NCBI RefSeq assembly: GCF_002160525.1
Contig: NZ_NFKT01000002.1
Location: 243,030-307,029 of the forward strand
Reading direction: 5' to 3'
Length of the DNA stretch: 64,000 nt
Origin: Lachnoclostridium sp. An169
Lineage (GTDB): Bacteria > Bacillota > Clostridia > Lachnospirales > Lachnospiraceae
Positions 15,488 through 25,018 of the stretch are shown here, piece after piece; the stretch's first letter is position 1; each line of letters opens with the position of its first letter. A program made the translations under genes and the position numbers. Below the pieces are notes generated by a model. The model worked only from the letters and a program-made list of their open reading frames with translations, did not search any database and was not told where the DNA came from.

Positions 15488-18439
15488 TCATAAGTGATCC
15501 AGTGAATTTTGCTGTACCCGAACAAACCCGCTATAATCCGCACTGTACTCCACGGTCCATTCTGATACGCCATTACATTCCAATAGAAGTGGCGCCGATA
15601 CTACCTTCTTTTTTAATCCGGTATTCCTGGATGCCAATGACAGCCTAAGCATATCAGGAATACACATCTCCACTTTTTGATTTTGTGGTACGCGCTGACC
15701 GGTTATGGGAAACACTATAACACTTCCTTCTGAACATAAAATCAAATCCAAATCTTTGATTTTAAAAAGTTCTGTTGCTGACAAAACAAAATTAACATCT
15801 GTATCATAGGGTAAATGTAGTTTTTGTAATAAAACCGTAATTGGCATAATAGTATTCGTCGCAACAATGTGACGATACCTGAGAATTCTAACGGGCAGTT
15901 CTTCATAAAAACGATCATAAAAACCTTCCACCAAATAATCTGTCTCTGCCTTGCTTTTTCCTTCAATCTCCTTGTCCAATTGCCATGTCATATTGCGAAA
16001 ATGATTATTATCCATAATATAAATATTTTCAAAAAACTTTTCCGCTTTTAGGCCAGATACTTTGTCTTTACGCCAGATAGAAAGTGCCAAATCACATGGA
16101 TCATTTTTATGGTACAATTCCTTATGAATCATACAGCAGAGAAGATTATAGTTACTGGTTGCGATATAAAGACAGCCTCTATCTTTCTTTTCAGTTTTTC
16201 TGAAAAGATGTAAAATTGGAAGCAAAGTATGCCTAGACCAGGCGTATTTATGCAACTTGTAAGTCAGCAAATCTTTATCATATATGTAATAAAGCATTAT
16301 CCGTTCTAAGGAATTAAATTTATCTAATTGATATTCTTTGCACTTATAATAAGTTGCATATGGGTTCATTTGATAGGTGTGCTTCTTTTTTGCTGTATTT
16401 TTCTCCTCTGCCTTCTTCTTTTTCTTCTCTGGCAGTAATTGATTTTCATCCAGTTTTGACCACCAAATATTGCTCAAGAGCCTCCGGGGTTTTGATTTCT
16501 TTTCAATATCTATCATTGAAACAATGTCAAACAAAAGTCGATCCGCAGACTTGGGATATGAAACAAAATAATCATATTCCAACGAATCCATACTGCTAAA
16601 GTATGGTAATATCTGTTCAAGACAATCTGCAAATAAGCACAAATATTCATGGATAAAGTCAACAATCCCTTTTCGGATTTCTTCACGTAGAAAACGTTCC
16701 CCGTATTTTACTATGCTATCAGAGTATAATTCTTTTTCAAAATATATTCTGATCGGATAGTCAATCACACTCTTGCTATTATAAAATATGTTCTTCTTAT
16801 ATAATGTGGCTACAGATTCTTTTGCGAAAATTTCATCTTTATCTTCAACTTTTATAAAAGAAATATGCTTTTCATCTAAATATCTCTTTGTTGGTCTTTT
16901 TCCATTTCCGATATATAAAACTTCATCTTCCTCACATAAATATTTTTCGACTATTATCTCAAAAATATCCGATTGATAATCAAAAGCATTAAATACATTT
17001 TCTTTTCCAAACCGTTCGGTGAAGTCGCTATATTTCCGGTGTGATGTGTTAACAAAAGCAATGGGCTTACCTATGTTTATGGTAAATTGATATATATCAA
17101 TTAATGCTTCATTAAGATAAGAATATTTCGTCCGCAGTTCATTTTCCAACTGTTTCAGATCATCTGACATAAGGTTATCAGTAAAATATTCTGTTGCATT
17201 TGTTTCTGATTTGTGGGTTATTCCTTCTTCAGAAAAATACTCCAAATATTTTCTACGCATCTGCAAAATACTGCCAAGCTGTATTTTATAAGTCTTTTCC
17301 CAGTTTGCTAATAACAATTCTTCAATTTGATTATCATTTAAAACATCCAAGCACATCACGTCAGGAATTTGAATGCAAACTACTTTTGTCTTATTATCTA
17401 AAATTTTATTCTTTATTTTTTCACGTAGAGGATTGTATTGGGTTGTCTCTCTATAAAAATATCCTTTCCATATATCTTCAAATTGATCCAATTTTGCTTC
17501 GTCCGGAACCCTTATTCTATTTAGAATTTCTTTTAATTCTTTTTTGTCCGTATCCTCAATATTGGCCTTTTCTACACTTGCCCCCCACGTTTTTTTCCAA
17601 CGTTTAGCAGCCTTTCGGACAAATTCTTTTCCTTCCTTTTCATAGTGTTTTCCCTCGAAATATCTGTCTAGAAATTCAAATGCATCAACTATATCATTAA
17701 TGTTTTTATACAGTTTTTTTACACCGCCACCACTTCCAGTAGATGCATTTTCATGACGAACATAAAAATAATTATTTTCTTCTGTACTATAAACAGATTT
17801 TGCATTTGTCATAAAAACAGATCCATATACAAAATCTTCTAACATAATATGATGTCCGGTATATTGGCTTAATATATCATAGCAACGATCCCAAATCTCT
17901 CTTCTATAAATCTTATTCCATACGAACCACCACTGAGAAATTTCTGCATCCATTCCAAAATACGCTTTTCTGATCTCTTCCTGACTGTTCAGTGCTATAT
18001 CTCGTATAGCATAATTACCAAGGCTTCTATGAAATCGTTCTCCACTTTTTTGGTAATATGTGGTCATATTTGAAATTACAATTTCTGCTTTTGATTCTTG
18101 TGCAGCCTGCAGCATGCTACGATAATAATCTCTTCCAACAAAGTCATCACTATCCAACGAACAGATATATTGTCCTTTTGCCTGTTCGTATCCCCTCAAT
18201 CTCGCTTGAAACAGTCCGTTATTCTGGTCACAATTTACAATTTTTATCCTGTCATCAATCTCAGCATATTTTTGCAAGATTTGCTCGGACCCATCTGTAG
18301 AGCCATCGTTTACAAGAATCATTTCTAAATTTTCGTATGTTTGTGTCAAAACACTCTCAATACATCTATCCAAAAATTCACTCGTGTTATACACAGGCAC
18401 AATAATTGATAATAACACCTGTTTTCTCATGTTTCTCAC
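15488..18439 (-). CDS. Large multidomain glycosyltransferase (GT2 N-terminus)
   Basis: The 983-residue protein starts with a classical GT-A fold family 2 domain: SIIVPVYNT (~11-19), VNDGSTDGS (43-51) and the metal-binding DSDD (96-99). After about residue 330 a region of unknown type follows, with a HAD/nucleotide-like stretch (KPIAFVNTS), a Lys-rich linker, and from about residue 740 a segment beginning GCLYIATSNYNLL that weakly recalls GT52/polysialyltransferase-type enzymes. That last domain looks short, and the final ~40 residues may be out of frame. It is AT-rich relative to neighbours, suggesting transfer. Probable role: surface polysaccharide assembly in the cytoplasm. Confidence 0.75.
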   Translation of the reverse strand: MRNMRKQVLLSIIVPVYNTSEFLDRCIESVLTQTYENLEMILVNDGSTDGSEQILQKYAEIDDRIKIVNCDQNNGLFQARLRGYEQAKGQYICSLDSDDFVGRDYYRSMLQAAQESKAEIVISNMTTYYQKSGERFHRSLGNYAIRDIALNSQEEIRKAYFGMDAEISQWWFVWNKIYRREIWDRCYDILSQYTGHHIMLEDFVYGSVFMTNAKSVYSTEENNYFYVRHENASTGSGGGVKKLYKNINDIVDAFEFLDRYFEGKHYEKEGKEFVRKAAKRWKKTWGASVEKANIEDTDKKELKEILNRIRVPDEAKLDQFEDIWKGYFYRETTQYNPLREKIKNKILDNKTKVVCIQIPDVMCLDVLNDNQIEELLLANWEKTYKIQLGSILQMRRKYLEYFSEEGITHKSETNATEYFTDNLMSDDLKQLENELRTKYSYLNEALIDIYQFTINIGKPIAFVNTSHRKYSDFTERFGKENVFNAFDYQSDIFEIIVEKYLCEEDEVLYIGNGKRPTKRYLDEKHISFIKVEDKDEIFAKESVATLYKKNIFYNSKSVIDYPIRIYFEKELYSDSIVKYGERFLREEIRKGIVDFIHEYLCLFADCLEQILPYFSSMDSLEYDYFVSYPKSADRLLFDIVSMIDIEKKSKPRRLLSNIWWSKLDENQLLPEKKKKKAEEKNTAKKKHTYQMNPYATYYKCKEYQLDKFNSLERIMLYYIYDKDLLTYKLHKYAWSRHTLLPILHLFRKTEKKDRGCLYIATSNYNLLCCMIHKELYHKNDPCDLALSIWRKDKVSGLKAEKFFENIYIMDNNHFRNMTWQLDKEIEGKSKAETDYLVEGFYDRFYEELPVRILRYRHIVATNTIMPITVLLQKLHLPYDTDVNFVLSATELFKIKDLDLILCSEGSVIVFPITGQRVPQNQKVEMCIPDMLRLSLASRNTGLKKKVVSAPLLLECNGVSEWTVEYSADYSGFVRVQQNSLDHL

Positions 18440-18564
18440 TCCTCGTATAATAAGTTTATAGCCAAAAGTATCCGGTTAGTAGCTTATCCTTTCGTAATAT
18501 ATAGGTAAGGAGTTCCAAAAGGAATCTACCTTCATACACATTCCTGCTAAACAGTTAAAAGTTA

Positions 18565-18587
18565 CGATAAGGGTCGATTATCCAACA
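18565..18587 (-). promoter_or_regulatory. GGATAAT dyad upstream of glycosyltransferase
   Basis: On the minus strand TGTTGGATAATCGACCCTTA, followed by TCG, lies about 130 bases upstream of the glycosyltransferase start. A near-identical element is found upstream of ugd (36493-36515), with two looser copies beside that. It could be an operator or part of a small leader reading frame. Confidence 0.5.
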
Positions 18588-18602
18588 CTAATTTCCAACA
18601 TG

Positions 18603-18655
18603 AAAAAAGCGGGAAGTCCTGCTGCCTCAGATTATGACGCAGCAGGACTTCCCGC
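18603..18655 (-). terminator. Rho-independent terminator of the Spo0A-like gene
   Basis: GCGGGAAGTCCTGCTGC (18609-18625) and its exact complement (18639-18655) form a 17-bp stem with a 13-nt loop. On the minus strand it comes about 45 bases after the stop at 18700 and is followed by six T. Very strong terminator. Confidence 0.9.
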
Positions 18656-18699
18656 CTTGATGAAATAAAAGTACAATATTCATTTTTACTTCTCGGAAT

Positions 18700-19149
18700 C
18701 TACTTTAATAATTTATTTGCCTGGAGTTCACAGATACAATAATCGGTAAACGCCTTACAGTACTTCTGGGATATCGGACATGTAATTACTATTTCTTCTT
18801 TTGCGGGAATGGAATCCGCAGACAGGATAAAATCGCACAGTCCGATTAAAAATTCTTTGTTCGTAGGAGTTTTATCAGCCGATGTTTTCTGAAAAATTGT
18901 CTTGAGCAGCTTGTCGTTAGCGGATATCCAGACACCTTTGATTACTCTTCGCATATTCCTCTCAACACATTTCCAGCTTGTATTATAAGTAGTGGCTATT
19001 TCTATGTATAACGACTTTACAATACTTAAAACCAGCCGTTCATCCTCCAGCAGCAGATTCAGGCCGTATACAATGTAGTTGTAACCGCTGTTCAGCCGAT
19101 TCATTCCTAATAAATTTAAAATTTTGATAATTAATTGCTTGTGATTCAT
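18700..19149 (-). CDS. Stand-alone Spo0A C-terminal domain protein
   Basis: A 149-residue protein made mainly of the Spo0A effector domain: helices around IIKILNLLGMNRLNSGYNYI, LVLSIVKSLYIEIATTYNTS and the recognition-helix region CVERNMRRVIKGVW, then PTNKEFLIGLCDFI. The matching parts of Spo0A include RVERAIRHAIEVAW and PTNSEFIAMVAD. The phospho-receiver domain is absent. The frame is open further upstream, but that part belongs to a decayed ATPase gene; ATG 19149 has AAGGAGC 7 bases upstream. About 38 extra residues with three Cys follow the domain. Inferred role: constitutive DNA binding, perhaps at 0A-box-like sites. Confidence 0.75.
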   Translation of the reverse strand: MNHKQLIIKILNLLGMNRLNSGYNYIVYGLNLLLEDERLVLSIVKSLYIEIATTYNTSWKCVERNMRRVIKGVWISANDKLLKTIFQKTSADKTPTNKEFLIGLCDFILSADSIPAKEEIVITCPISQKYCKAFTDYCICELQANKLLK

Positions 19150-19249
19150 GACAAAGCTCCTTCCGGGATTAGTTATGTTAATATAGTAATTTGGAAGAAT
19201 CTGGCAAAACAATGGACAAATTTCGACTTTATTCGACATTTTGTTGCCC

Positions 19250-20201
19250 GGATTCAATAGTCTGCAAAAAGCGACCTCCAGGAGCCTTGTTTTGTGGCTC
19301 TCAGAGATCGCTTTTATAAGAGCAGAAGTATTATATTGGAAATTTATATGGCAGGCAATACCGCATTTAATGATCCGTTTCATGCCGTCCAGTTTTGGCT
19401 GCGCAGTACAATTCTTTGTATCAATCTGTTCCAGAGCTTCCCGGTAGCCTGCGTCCAGGTCGCCATCGGCGGGATATTTGAGTTCAATGGCAATCCCGAT
19501 TTTTTCAGGAACGATTTCGACAACGATATCAGCATAGTCTTTTCCGCTTTCACGGTTGGAAAATACTTTCCTTTGTCACTCGCAGACATCCAAGCAGGAT
19601 GACAAAATACAGGCTGTCATTTGTCTTGAGAGGCTGCTCGAACATGTTGCGAATCAGGTGGATCATCTGGTCATAATAACCGTGTTCTTCCGCCTTCACC
19701 AGGGGTACGTCGTACTAGCTTTCCCGAGCATTTCGGAAACAGCGATAAGCTGTCTGTACAAAGCTTTCTCAGCACCGTTCAGATTCGTGCTGCTTATAAG
19801 AACATCATAAAAACGGAGCGTTTCATTTCCGATCACAGAGCACATAAAGGAACGCGCTGCCGAATAGCTGTCTCCGCTGACATTTTTCAGACTGACGGAA
19901 ACCACAGGAAAATGCCCCATGTATTTTTCACACAGATCGCGCTATTTTGAAATCTCAAGTCCTGCAAACAGGGAAGGATCGCATCCGATTTCAAAAACGA
20001 TTTCAGCATGTTTATATTCAGGGATTTCCCAAACCGGCGGGGACGGGTGCGGAAGAGTAATTTACTCTGTTTTGTCAGTAAAGACTTAATCGTTCCGGCT
20101 TTATCTATATAGTAATATCCCTCCGTCCGAATTTCTTCAAAGTTCTCGATTCCGACAGGAAGCATTTTCGATTGTAGTAAATTCGGCTGTATCTGATTCA
20201 T
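19250..20201 (-). pseudogene. Decayed AAA-ATPase/PD-(D/E)XK gene
   Basis: Pieces in different frames match the intact gene at 13568-15271 in order: MLPVGIENFEEIRTEGYYYI and RTRPRRFGKSLNINM (20165-19990), GHFPVVSVSLKNVSG (19920-19875), a stretch with SSTNLNGAEKALYRQL, then a C-terminal piece with the IIKCGIA motif (19383 down). The Walker B part is lost and the frame breaks near 19940, 19700 and 19590. The start region is intact (AAAGGAGTG before ATG 20201), so decay is in the body. Confidence 0.8.
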
Positions 20202-20397
20202 CCGGGATACACTCCTTTTCGGAAATTCCAGTGAATTCATTATAACTTTTTTTGATAAAAGCTGCAATGAAGTTTTGTGAAAAACTATTGACACTATCCG
20301 CAATGATGCTTTCATCCAGACACCAGATTGAAGAAATGGTATACGGTAAACCATGAGTACTGGCTCATTTTTTGACCGCCGTTTCCGGCGGCCAGGT

Positions 20398-22020
20398 TTA
20401 CAGATTGGTTGTTTTTGACTTGCTCCGGCAGATTTCCGGAAGCTGATCTGACCAGGGAAGCAGTTCTTCTATAAAACTGTAATCCGTATCGTCCTGGTGG
20501 TCTTTCAAAACTGTCAGGACATGGTCCAGATAACGGAACGGATTCAGGTTATTCGCCTTTGCTGTTTCCGCTATGCTGTAGATGATCGCGCTGGATTTCG
20601 CACCATCGATACTGTCGATCAGTTTCCATGCATGTTTGTGCAGGCAGAAACTGCGGAGCGCTCCTTCTGTTACGTTGTTATCAAGAGGAACTTCTCCATC
20701 ATTCAGGAACACTTTCAGTGCCTCTTCCTGATTGATACAATAGTTGATCCCTTCCAGTGTTTTCCCTTTGGGAAGACGATTGGAAGATTGAACTTCTTTT
20801 ACCCACGCAAAGAAAGCCTCCACCAGAGGTTTGACTGTCATCTGCCGCTGCTTTTTTCGATCATCCGGTTCCAGATCAGACAACTGATTGTCCAGATGAT
20901 AGATGGCCCCGATCCGTTTCACCGCTTCATACGCAACGGTATCTTTCGCAGTTTTTTGTGCTTCTTTCGGGAGCGCTTTTAAGGCATCCGAGAAATACCG
21001 CCTCGCATGGGTCCAGCACCCGGCAAATGTGATATCCGGATTTTCCCGGTCCAGTTTCCTGTAAGCGGAATAGCCGTCACAGACGACTACGCCTGTGAAA
21101 CCTTTCAGGAATTCTCTCGGGTGATCCGCTTTTCGGGTCCGCTGATATTCATACAGGACGATAGGCGTATCTTTGTACATCTTCCCGGTGCGGTAGATCC
21201 ACATATAGCTCTTACTATTTGCGGGGCGCCCATCCTTCGATACCATGACCGGGGTCTCGTCAGCCTGCAGCACATGGAAACGGTACACCTCTTTATGAAG
21301 ATAATCATAAAGGGGACCCAGATACCGGTCCGCACACTGGATCATCCAGTTCGCCATTACCTGCTTGGAGATGTGGATATCATTCCGTAGGAATTCCTGG
21401 CTGATCCGGTACAGCGGAAGCCCGTTTACATACTTGGCATTCATGATACTTGCCGCCAGGGATGGAGTCAGGATGCTGTTGCGGAGCAGATCTTTCGGAC
21501 GGTCAGCCTTAATGATCGTCTGATTGTCCTTGCCAGCGTAGACAGCTACATGATGCTCTTCGACTGTGTACACGGCTGGCTGGACACGGACTCTTTTATA
21601 AACTTCATCCGGAAGCCTCTTCCAGCCATCTTGACCAAAGAGTTCCTGCAGTTTTTCGTCCGAAAGAGTATGAGGGATCACTTCAACCGGAAGATCCTTT
21701 AAATCTTCCTCGCGTTTTCCTTTCCTCTTCCGGTGCCTGACCTGGATCACATCTTCTTCGGCCGGCTCAACGACATAAAGTGTTTCTGTCAGGGCTTCTG
21801 CTTCGTTAAAGATGAGTTCCAGTTCTAACTGGCCTGCTATGACATCCAGTTTTTCAGAAGAACGCCCATAACGTTTATTGTTTGCGTCAGCGATCTGCTC
21901 GATCAGGCGCTCCATGTTTGCGTTCAGCTGGCTCAGTTGATCCTGCATGGACAGGATCACTGCCACGAGTGTTTCCCTGCTGAAGCTGTTCAGTTCTTCT
22001 GGTGAGTAGATCTTTGACAT
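20398..22020 (-). CDS. tnpC: IS66 transposase TnpC
   Basis: A 540-residue DDE transposase with the N-terminal coiled-coil/leucine-zipper region (LSQLNANMERLIEQI), Zn-binding-type region and the core: LQADETPVMV (first Asp), VVCDGYSAY (second Asp), GCWTHARRYF, and ending VPLDNNVTEGALRSF with the catalytic Glu. Full length for the family and no internal stop, so the element may still be active. Confidence 0.95.
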   Translation of the reverse strand: MSKIYSPEELNSFSRETLVAVILSMQDQLSQLNANMERLIEQIADANNKRYGRSSEKLDVIAGQLELELIFNEAEALTETLYVVEPAEEDVIQVRHRKRKGKREEDLKDLPVEVIPHTLSDEKLQELFGQDGWKRLPDEVYKRVRVQPAVYTVEEHHVAVYAGKDNQTIIKADRPKDLLRNSILTPSLAASIMNAKYVNGLPLYRISQEFLRNDIHISKQVMANWMIQCADRYLGPLYDYLHKEVYRFHVLQADETPVMVSKDGRPANSKSYMWIYRTGKMYKDTPIVLYEYQRTRKADHPREFLKGFTGVVVCDGYSAYRKLDRENPDITFAGCWTHARRYFSDALKALPKEAQKTAKDTVAYEAVKRIGAIYHLDNQLSDLEPDDRKKQRQMTVKPLVEAFFAWVKEVQSSNRLPKGKTLEGINYCINQEEALKVFLNDGEVPLDNNVTEGALRSFCLHKHAWKLIDSIDGAKSSAIIYSIAETAKANNLNPFRYLDHVLTVLKDHQDDTDYSFIEELLPWSDQLPEICRSKSKTTNL

Positions 22021-22309
22021 GTCCGGTGCTCCTTTGTTTTGCTGGAACTATTGTACCGCAAAACAGAAGAAAAAGCGAACCGCACAAAATGATCATTCGT
22101 CATTCTCACCATAGGATAAACACTCTGAAAAGCCGAAAAAACTAATAGTTTTTTCAGTTTTTCAGAGTACTTATCCACACGGCAGCTTGCTGCCGGTAAG
22201 TACTCCATGATTGAATGAATGCGATGAGGCGCGGCTGTGGATAACTTCCGATCTATTCGAGACGGTAAAGACGAAAAGATTTTTGATTTTCTCCATTTTG
22301 CACAATGTC

Positions 22310-22669
22310 TTACAGGAAATCCTGGGGATGCACTTCCTGGATCGGATGTCTGGAGACGATTTCCAGCCCCTGCATCAAAGCCTGGTATTGCTCTGGTGTG
22401 ATTTCCAGTGCCTCTTCTTTTGTACGGGGCCAGCTGAAGCCGCCAAGCTCCAGCCTTTTGTAAAGGAGAAGGAATCCGTCGCCTTCCCATACAAGCCCCT
22501 TGATGCGGTCACTTCGTCTGCCACAGAAGAGAAAAAGGATGTCCTTTTCATATGGATCCAGCTGGAAGTTGAATTTAATAATAGATGCCAGACCATCGAT
22601 CCCTCGGCGTAAATCTGTATATCCGGCAGCGATATAGATTTTCCGGAATCCGGTTGCATTATTCAGCAC
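22310..22669 (-). CDS. tnpB: IS66 accessory protein TnpB
   Basis: The IS66 Orf2 family signature is clear: IYIAAGYTDLRRGIDGLA, LFLFCGRRSDRIKGLVWEGD and FLLLYKRLELGGFSWPR. I start at the GTG (22669), which matches the start of the second element's TnpB, follows GGAGGG, and gives an 11-base overlap with tnpA. An upstream ATG at 22702 is the alternative. Needed for IS66 transposition; exact function unknown. Confidence 0.9.
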   Translation of the reverse strand: MLNNATGFRKIYIAAGYTDLRRGIDGLASIIKFNFQLDPYEKDILFLFCGRRSDRIKGLVWEGDGFLLLYKRLELGGFSWPRTKEEALEITPEQYQALMQGLEIVSRHPIQEVHPQDFL

Positions 22670-23054
22670 CCAGGAGCCCTCCAATCCGTAAGAGAAGCTC
22701 ATTCGACGCTGAATTCGAAATCTCCAGGATGAGGCTGCCTTTTCGGATCACGAGATCCGGATGGAAAACCGGATCTGTGCTCTGGGAAGAAGATGGAAGC
22801 TGGATCTCGGTAAAAGAGACCGTTCTCTGAGGCGCTGGCGTCAACTCTTGATCCGGACCGACAGTTGCCGGTAATGATGAATTCTGGGAATTCTCGAAAG
22901 CTTCCCTGCGCAGGATTCTCTGCCAGTAGAAGAACTGCTTTTCTGAAATTCCATTTGCCCTGCACCAGGCAGTTTTAGACATCCCGCTGTTGATGCATTC
23001 ATTCATGATTTTGGCCCAGTGTTCTGCACGGACCTGATGTGTGATCTTATCCAT
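22659..23054 (-). CDS. tnpA: IS66 accessory protein TnpA
   Basis: A 131-residue protein with the HTH-like N-terminus typical of IS66 TnpA (AEHWAKIMNECINSGMSKTA, WCRANGISEKQFFYWQR). The start at 23054 follows AAAGGAG by 7 bases; earlier in-frame codons lie in the terminal region. It overlaps tnpB, so the two are translationally coupled. Confidence 0.88.
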   Translation of the reverse strand: MDKITHQVRAEHWAKIMNECINSGMSKTAWCRANGISEKQFFYWQRILRREAFENSQNSSLPATVGPDQELTPAPQRTVSFTEIQLPSSSQSTDPVFHPDLVIRKGSLILEISNSASNELLLRIGGLLGAE

Positions 23055-23116
23055 AGGGACAACTCCTTTAAAAAACTTGTAGTTTTCTGGAGTTATTATC
23101 TCATGGATAGATAAAA

Positions 23117-24388
23117 CTAGCACGGTACTAGTGGTTTACCGTATACGATCTCTCTGACCCACGCGAAATATTCCTCAACCAATGGCTTGATTGAGGCCTG
23201 TCGTTCCTTCAGGCGTTCTTCCGCAGTCAGTTCTTTTAAGGCTCCCTCCAGGTTATGGATTGCCCCGATCCTTACCAGTGCTTTATACGCGATGGAGGAT
23301 TTGATGGCTTTTTCATTTCCCTTCCCAATCGCCTTGATCGCATTGGCAAAATGCCGCCTCGCGTGCGCCATGCAGTTCGCGTTGGTCACCCCTTCCAGTT
23401 CCCTTGCCAGCTTATGGTATTGTTCCAGCCCATCCGTCATCAGGATCCCTTTGAAGTCTTTATAATACTCTTTGGGGTGGCTGCTGTGCCTGGTCTTCTG
23501 GTACTCATACACAACAATCTTTGGACCCGGACTGAGTTCGCCGGTGAGATGCACCCACATATAGCTTTTACTGCCTGCAGGTCTGCCGTCATGGATGACT
23601 TCTACCGTTGTTTCATCACACTGGTTGACATGAGCTTCCAGTTGACGTTTTTTCATCCAGTTGTATACAGGCTGGAAATATCTTTCCGCTGTCCAGATCG
23701 TCCAGTTAGACATGGTCTGTTTCGACAGCTGAAGTCCGTTTGTCTGAAAATCTCTGGCAATACGATCCAGCGGATTGCTGTTCACGTACTTTGCATTGAT
23801 AATCGCTGCTTCCAGAGACGGAGTGGCAATACTCCCTCTAAACAAAGTGGAAGGATGGTCACCCCGCAGAAACTCGTCCTGATGGAGCCCGTCTGTTCCA
23901 ACGTATACTTTTACGATATGTTTCTCTGCAATCCATCTCGCAGGTTCGAACCGCAGCTGCCAGTAAACCTCATCCGGCATGCTTTTATAATTGCTTTCAC
24001 CAAAGGTTTTGATCAGTTCCTCCTCCGGGACATCATGAGAAATTTCCTCCTGTGGGAAATCTTTCAGGTCTTCTTCTTTCTGTCCTTTTTTCTTTGCGCG
24101 GCGCACGGGTTTCAGTTCCAGACAGATTGCTTCCTCTATTGTTGGTTCTGGCGCGTCTTCACTACAGTTCGCTTCCGCCTCATTAAAAAAGGAGAGCTGT
24201 CCTGCAATCTCGCCCAGTTTTTCTGTATGCCGTCCAAAACGCTGCTGGTTTGCCAGACGGATCTGCTCGATCAGATTCTCATAGTCATGCTCCAACTTAT
24301 CCAGACGGTCCTGCATCTGAAAAATGACACCGTCTTTTGTCTCCATATCCATGTTTTTCAGTTGTTCGGGTGTAAATTTCTGACACAT
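23117..24388 (-). pseudogene. IS66 TnpC of second element, C-terminus lost
   Basis: 423 residues of a second, different IS66 transposase: CDETTVEVIHDGRPAGSKSY (first Asp), LMTDGLEQYHKL (second Asp), CMAHARRHFANAI. Native sequence stops at WVREIVY; the last residues GKPLVPC come from the terminal repeat of the neighbouring IS66. The catalytic Glu region is missing, so it cannot be active. Confidence 0.9.
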
Positions 24389-24661
24389 ACTGACGACCGC
24401 CTTTCCTGTAAAAAGTATACCAGAAAGTGCTCAATTGCGCCAATCACGGCAGAATAGTAATCCGTCATTTTGCCCTGATTTTTAGCATGTCCAGTTTCGA
24501 ACTGACCGTCTGTAAAATATAGGATCCTCAAACTTTGCCTGTTCCCGGAAGTACCGCTGACGGGCTCTGCTGCTGTATCAGCAGATGCCTTTTACGCCTC
24601 TGGAGCGCTGATTTTCAGGCGGATAAAACAGAAAAAAATTTCTCTGTTTTGCACAATCATT

Positions 24662-25018
24662 TCAATATATTTTTCCGGGTGCCACCTCTTTCACTCTAAG
24701 GTCCAGCGGGTTAAGCCCCATCATCAGATAATGGAACTGCTCTTCCGTGAGATCGGCTGCCTCCTGTGTATCCCTTGGCCAGGACATCCGCCCGTTTTCG
24801 AATCTTTTATACAGAAGCAGGAATCCTGTCCCCATCCAAAGCAAACCTTTACATCGGTCAGACCGCTTGCCGCAGAAGAGGAAAAGTGTCCCTTTTTCAA
24901 ATGGATTCTGCCCATACTGATCCCCGATGATCATTGCCAGCCCATCAATTCCCTTCCTGAGGTCAACTGTTCCGCAGGCAAGGACCACACGCCGGATCCC
25001 TGCCGCATCCTCAAGCAT
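24662..25018 (-). CDS. tnpB: IS66 accessory protein TnpB (second element)
   Basis: A 118-residue Orf2 protein: VVLACGTVDLRKGIDGLAMI, LFLFCGKRSDRCKGLLWMG, FLLLYKRFENGRMSWPRDTQ. The ATG follows GGGAGGT and overlaps tnpA by 8 bases. Intact, but part of an element whose transposase is truncated. Confidence 0.9.
   Translation of the reverse strand: MLEDAAGIRRVVLACGTVDLRKGIDGLAMIIGDQYGQNPFEKGTLFLFCGKRSDRCKGLLWMGTGFLLLYKRFENGRMSWPRDTQEAADLTEEQFHYLMMGLNPLDLRVKEVAPGKIY

Larger units (their letters stand above)
20346..23139 (-). mobile_element. IS66-family insertion sequence, complete
   Basis: Gene order tnpA-tnpB-tnpC on the minus strand. The ends begin GTAAACCATGAGTAC (20346) and, complemented, GTAAACCACTAGTAC (from 23139), the GTAA start being typical for IS66. 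Flanks GGTATACG (20338-20345) and CGTATACG (23140-23147) agree at 7 of 8 positions, the size of an IS66 target duplication. The gap of 289 bases between tnpC and tnpB (22021-22309) holds no gene I can support. Confidence 0.85.

Noticed and set aside
18700..19383. 227-residue version of the Spo0A-like protein
   Set aside because: The first 78 residues are in the decayed ATPase gene and match its C-terminal part (IIKCGIA). A good ribosome-binding site supports the start at 19149.
23255..24457. 400-codon open frame on the plus strand
   Set aside because: Antisense to the truncated IS66 tnpC; Phe- and His-rich without domains.
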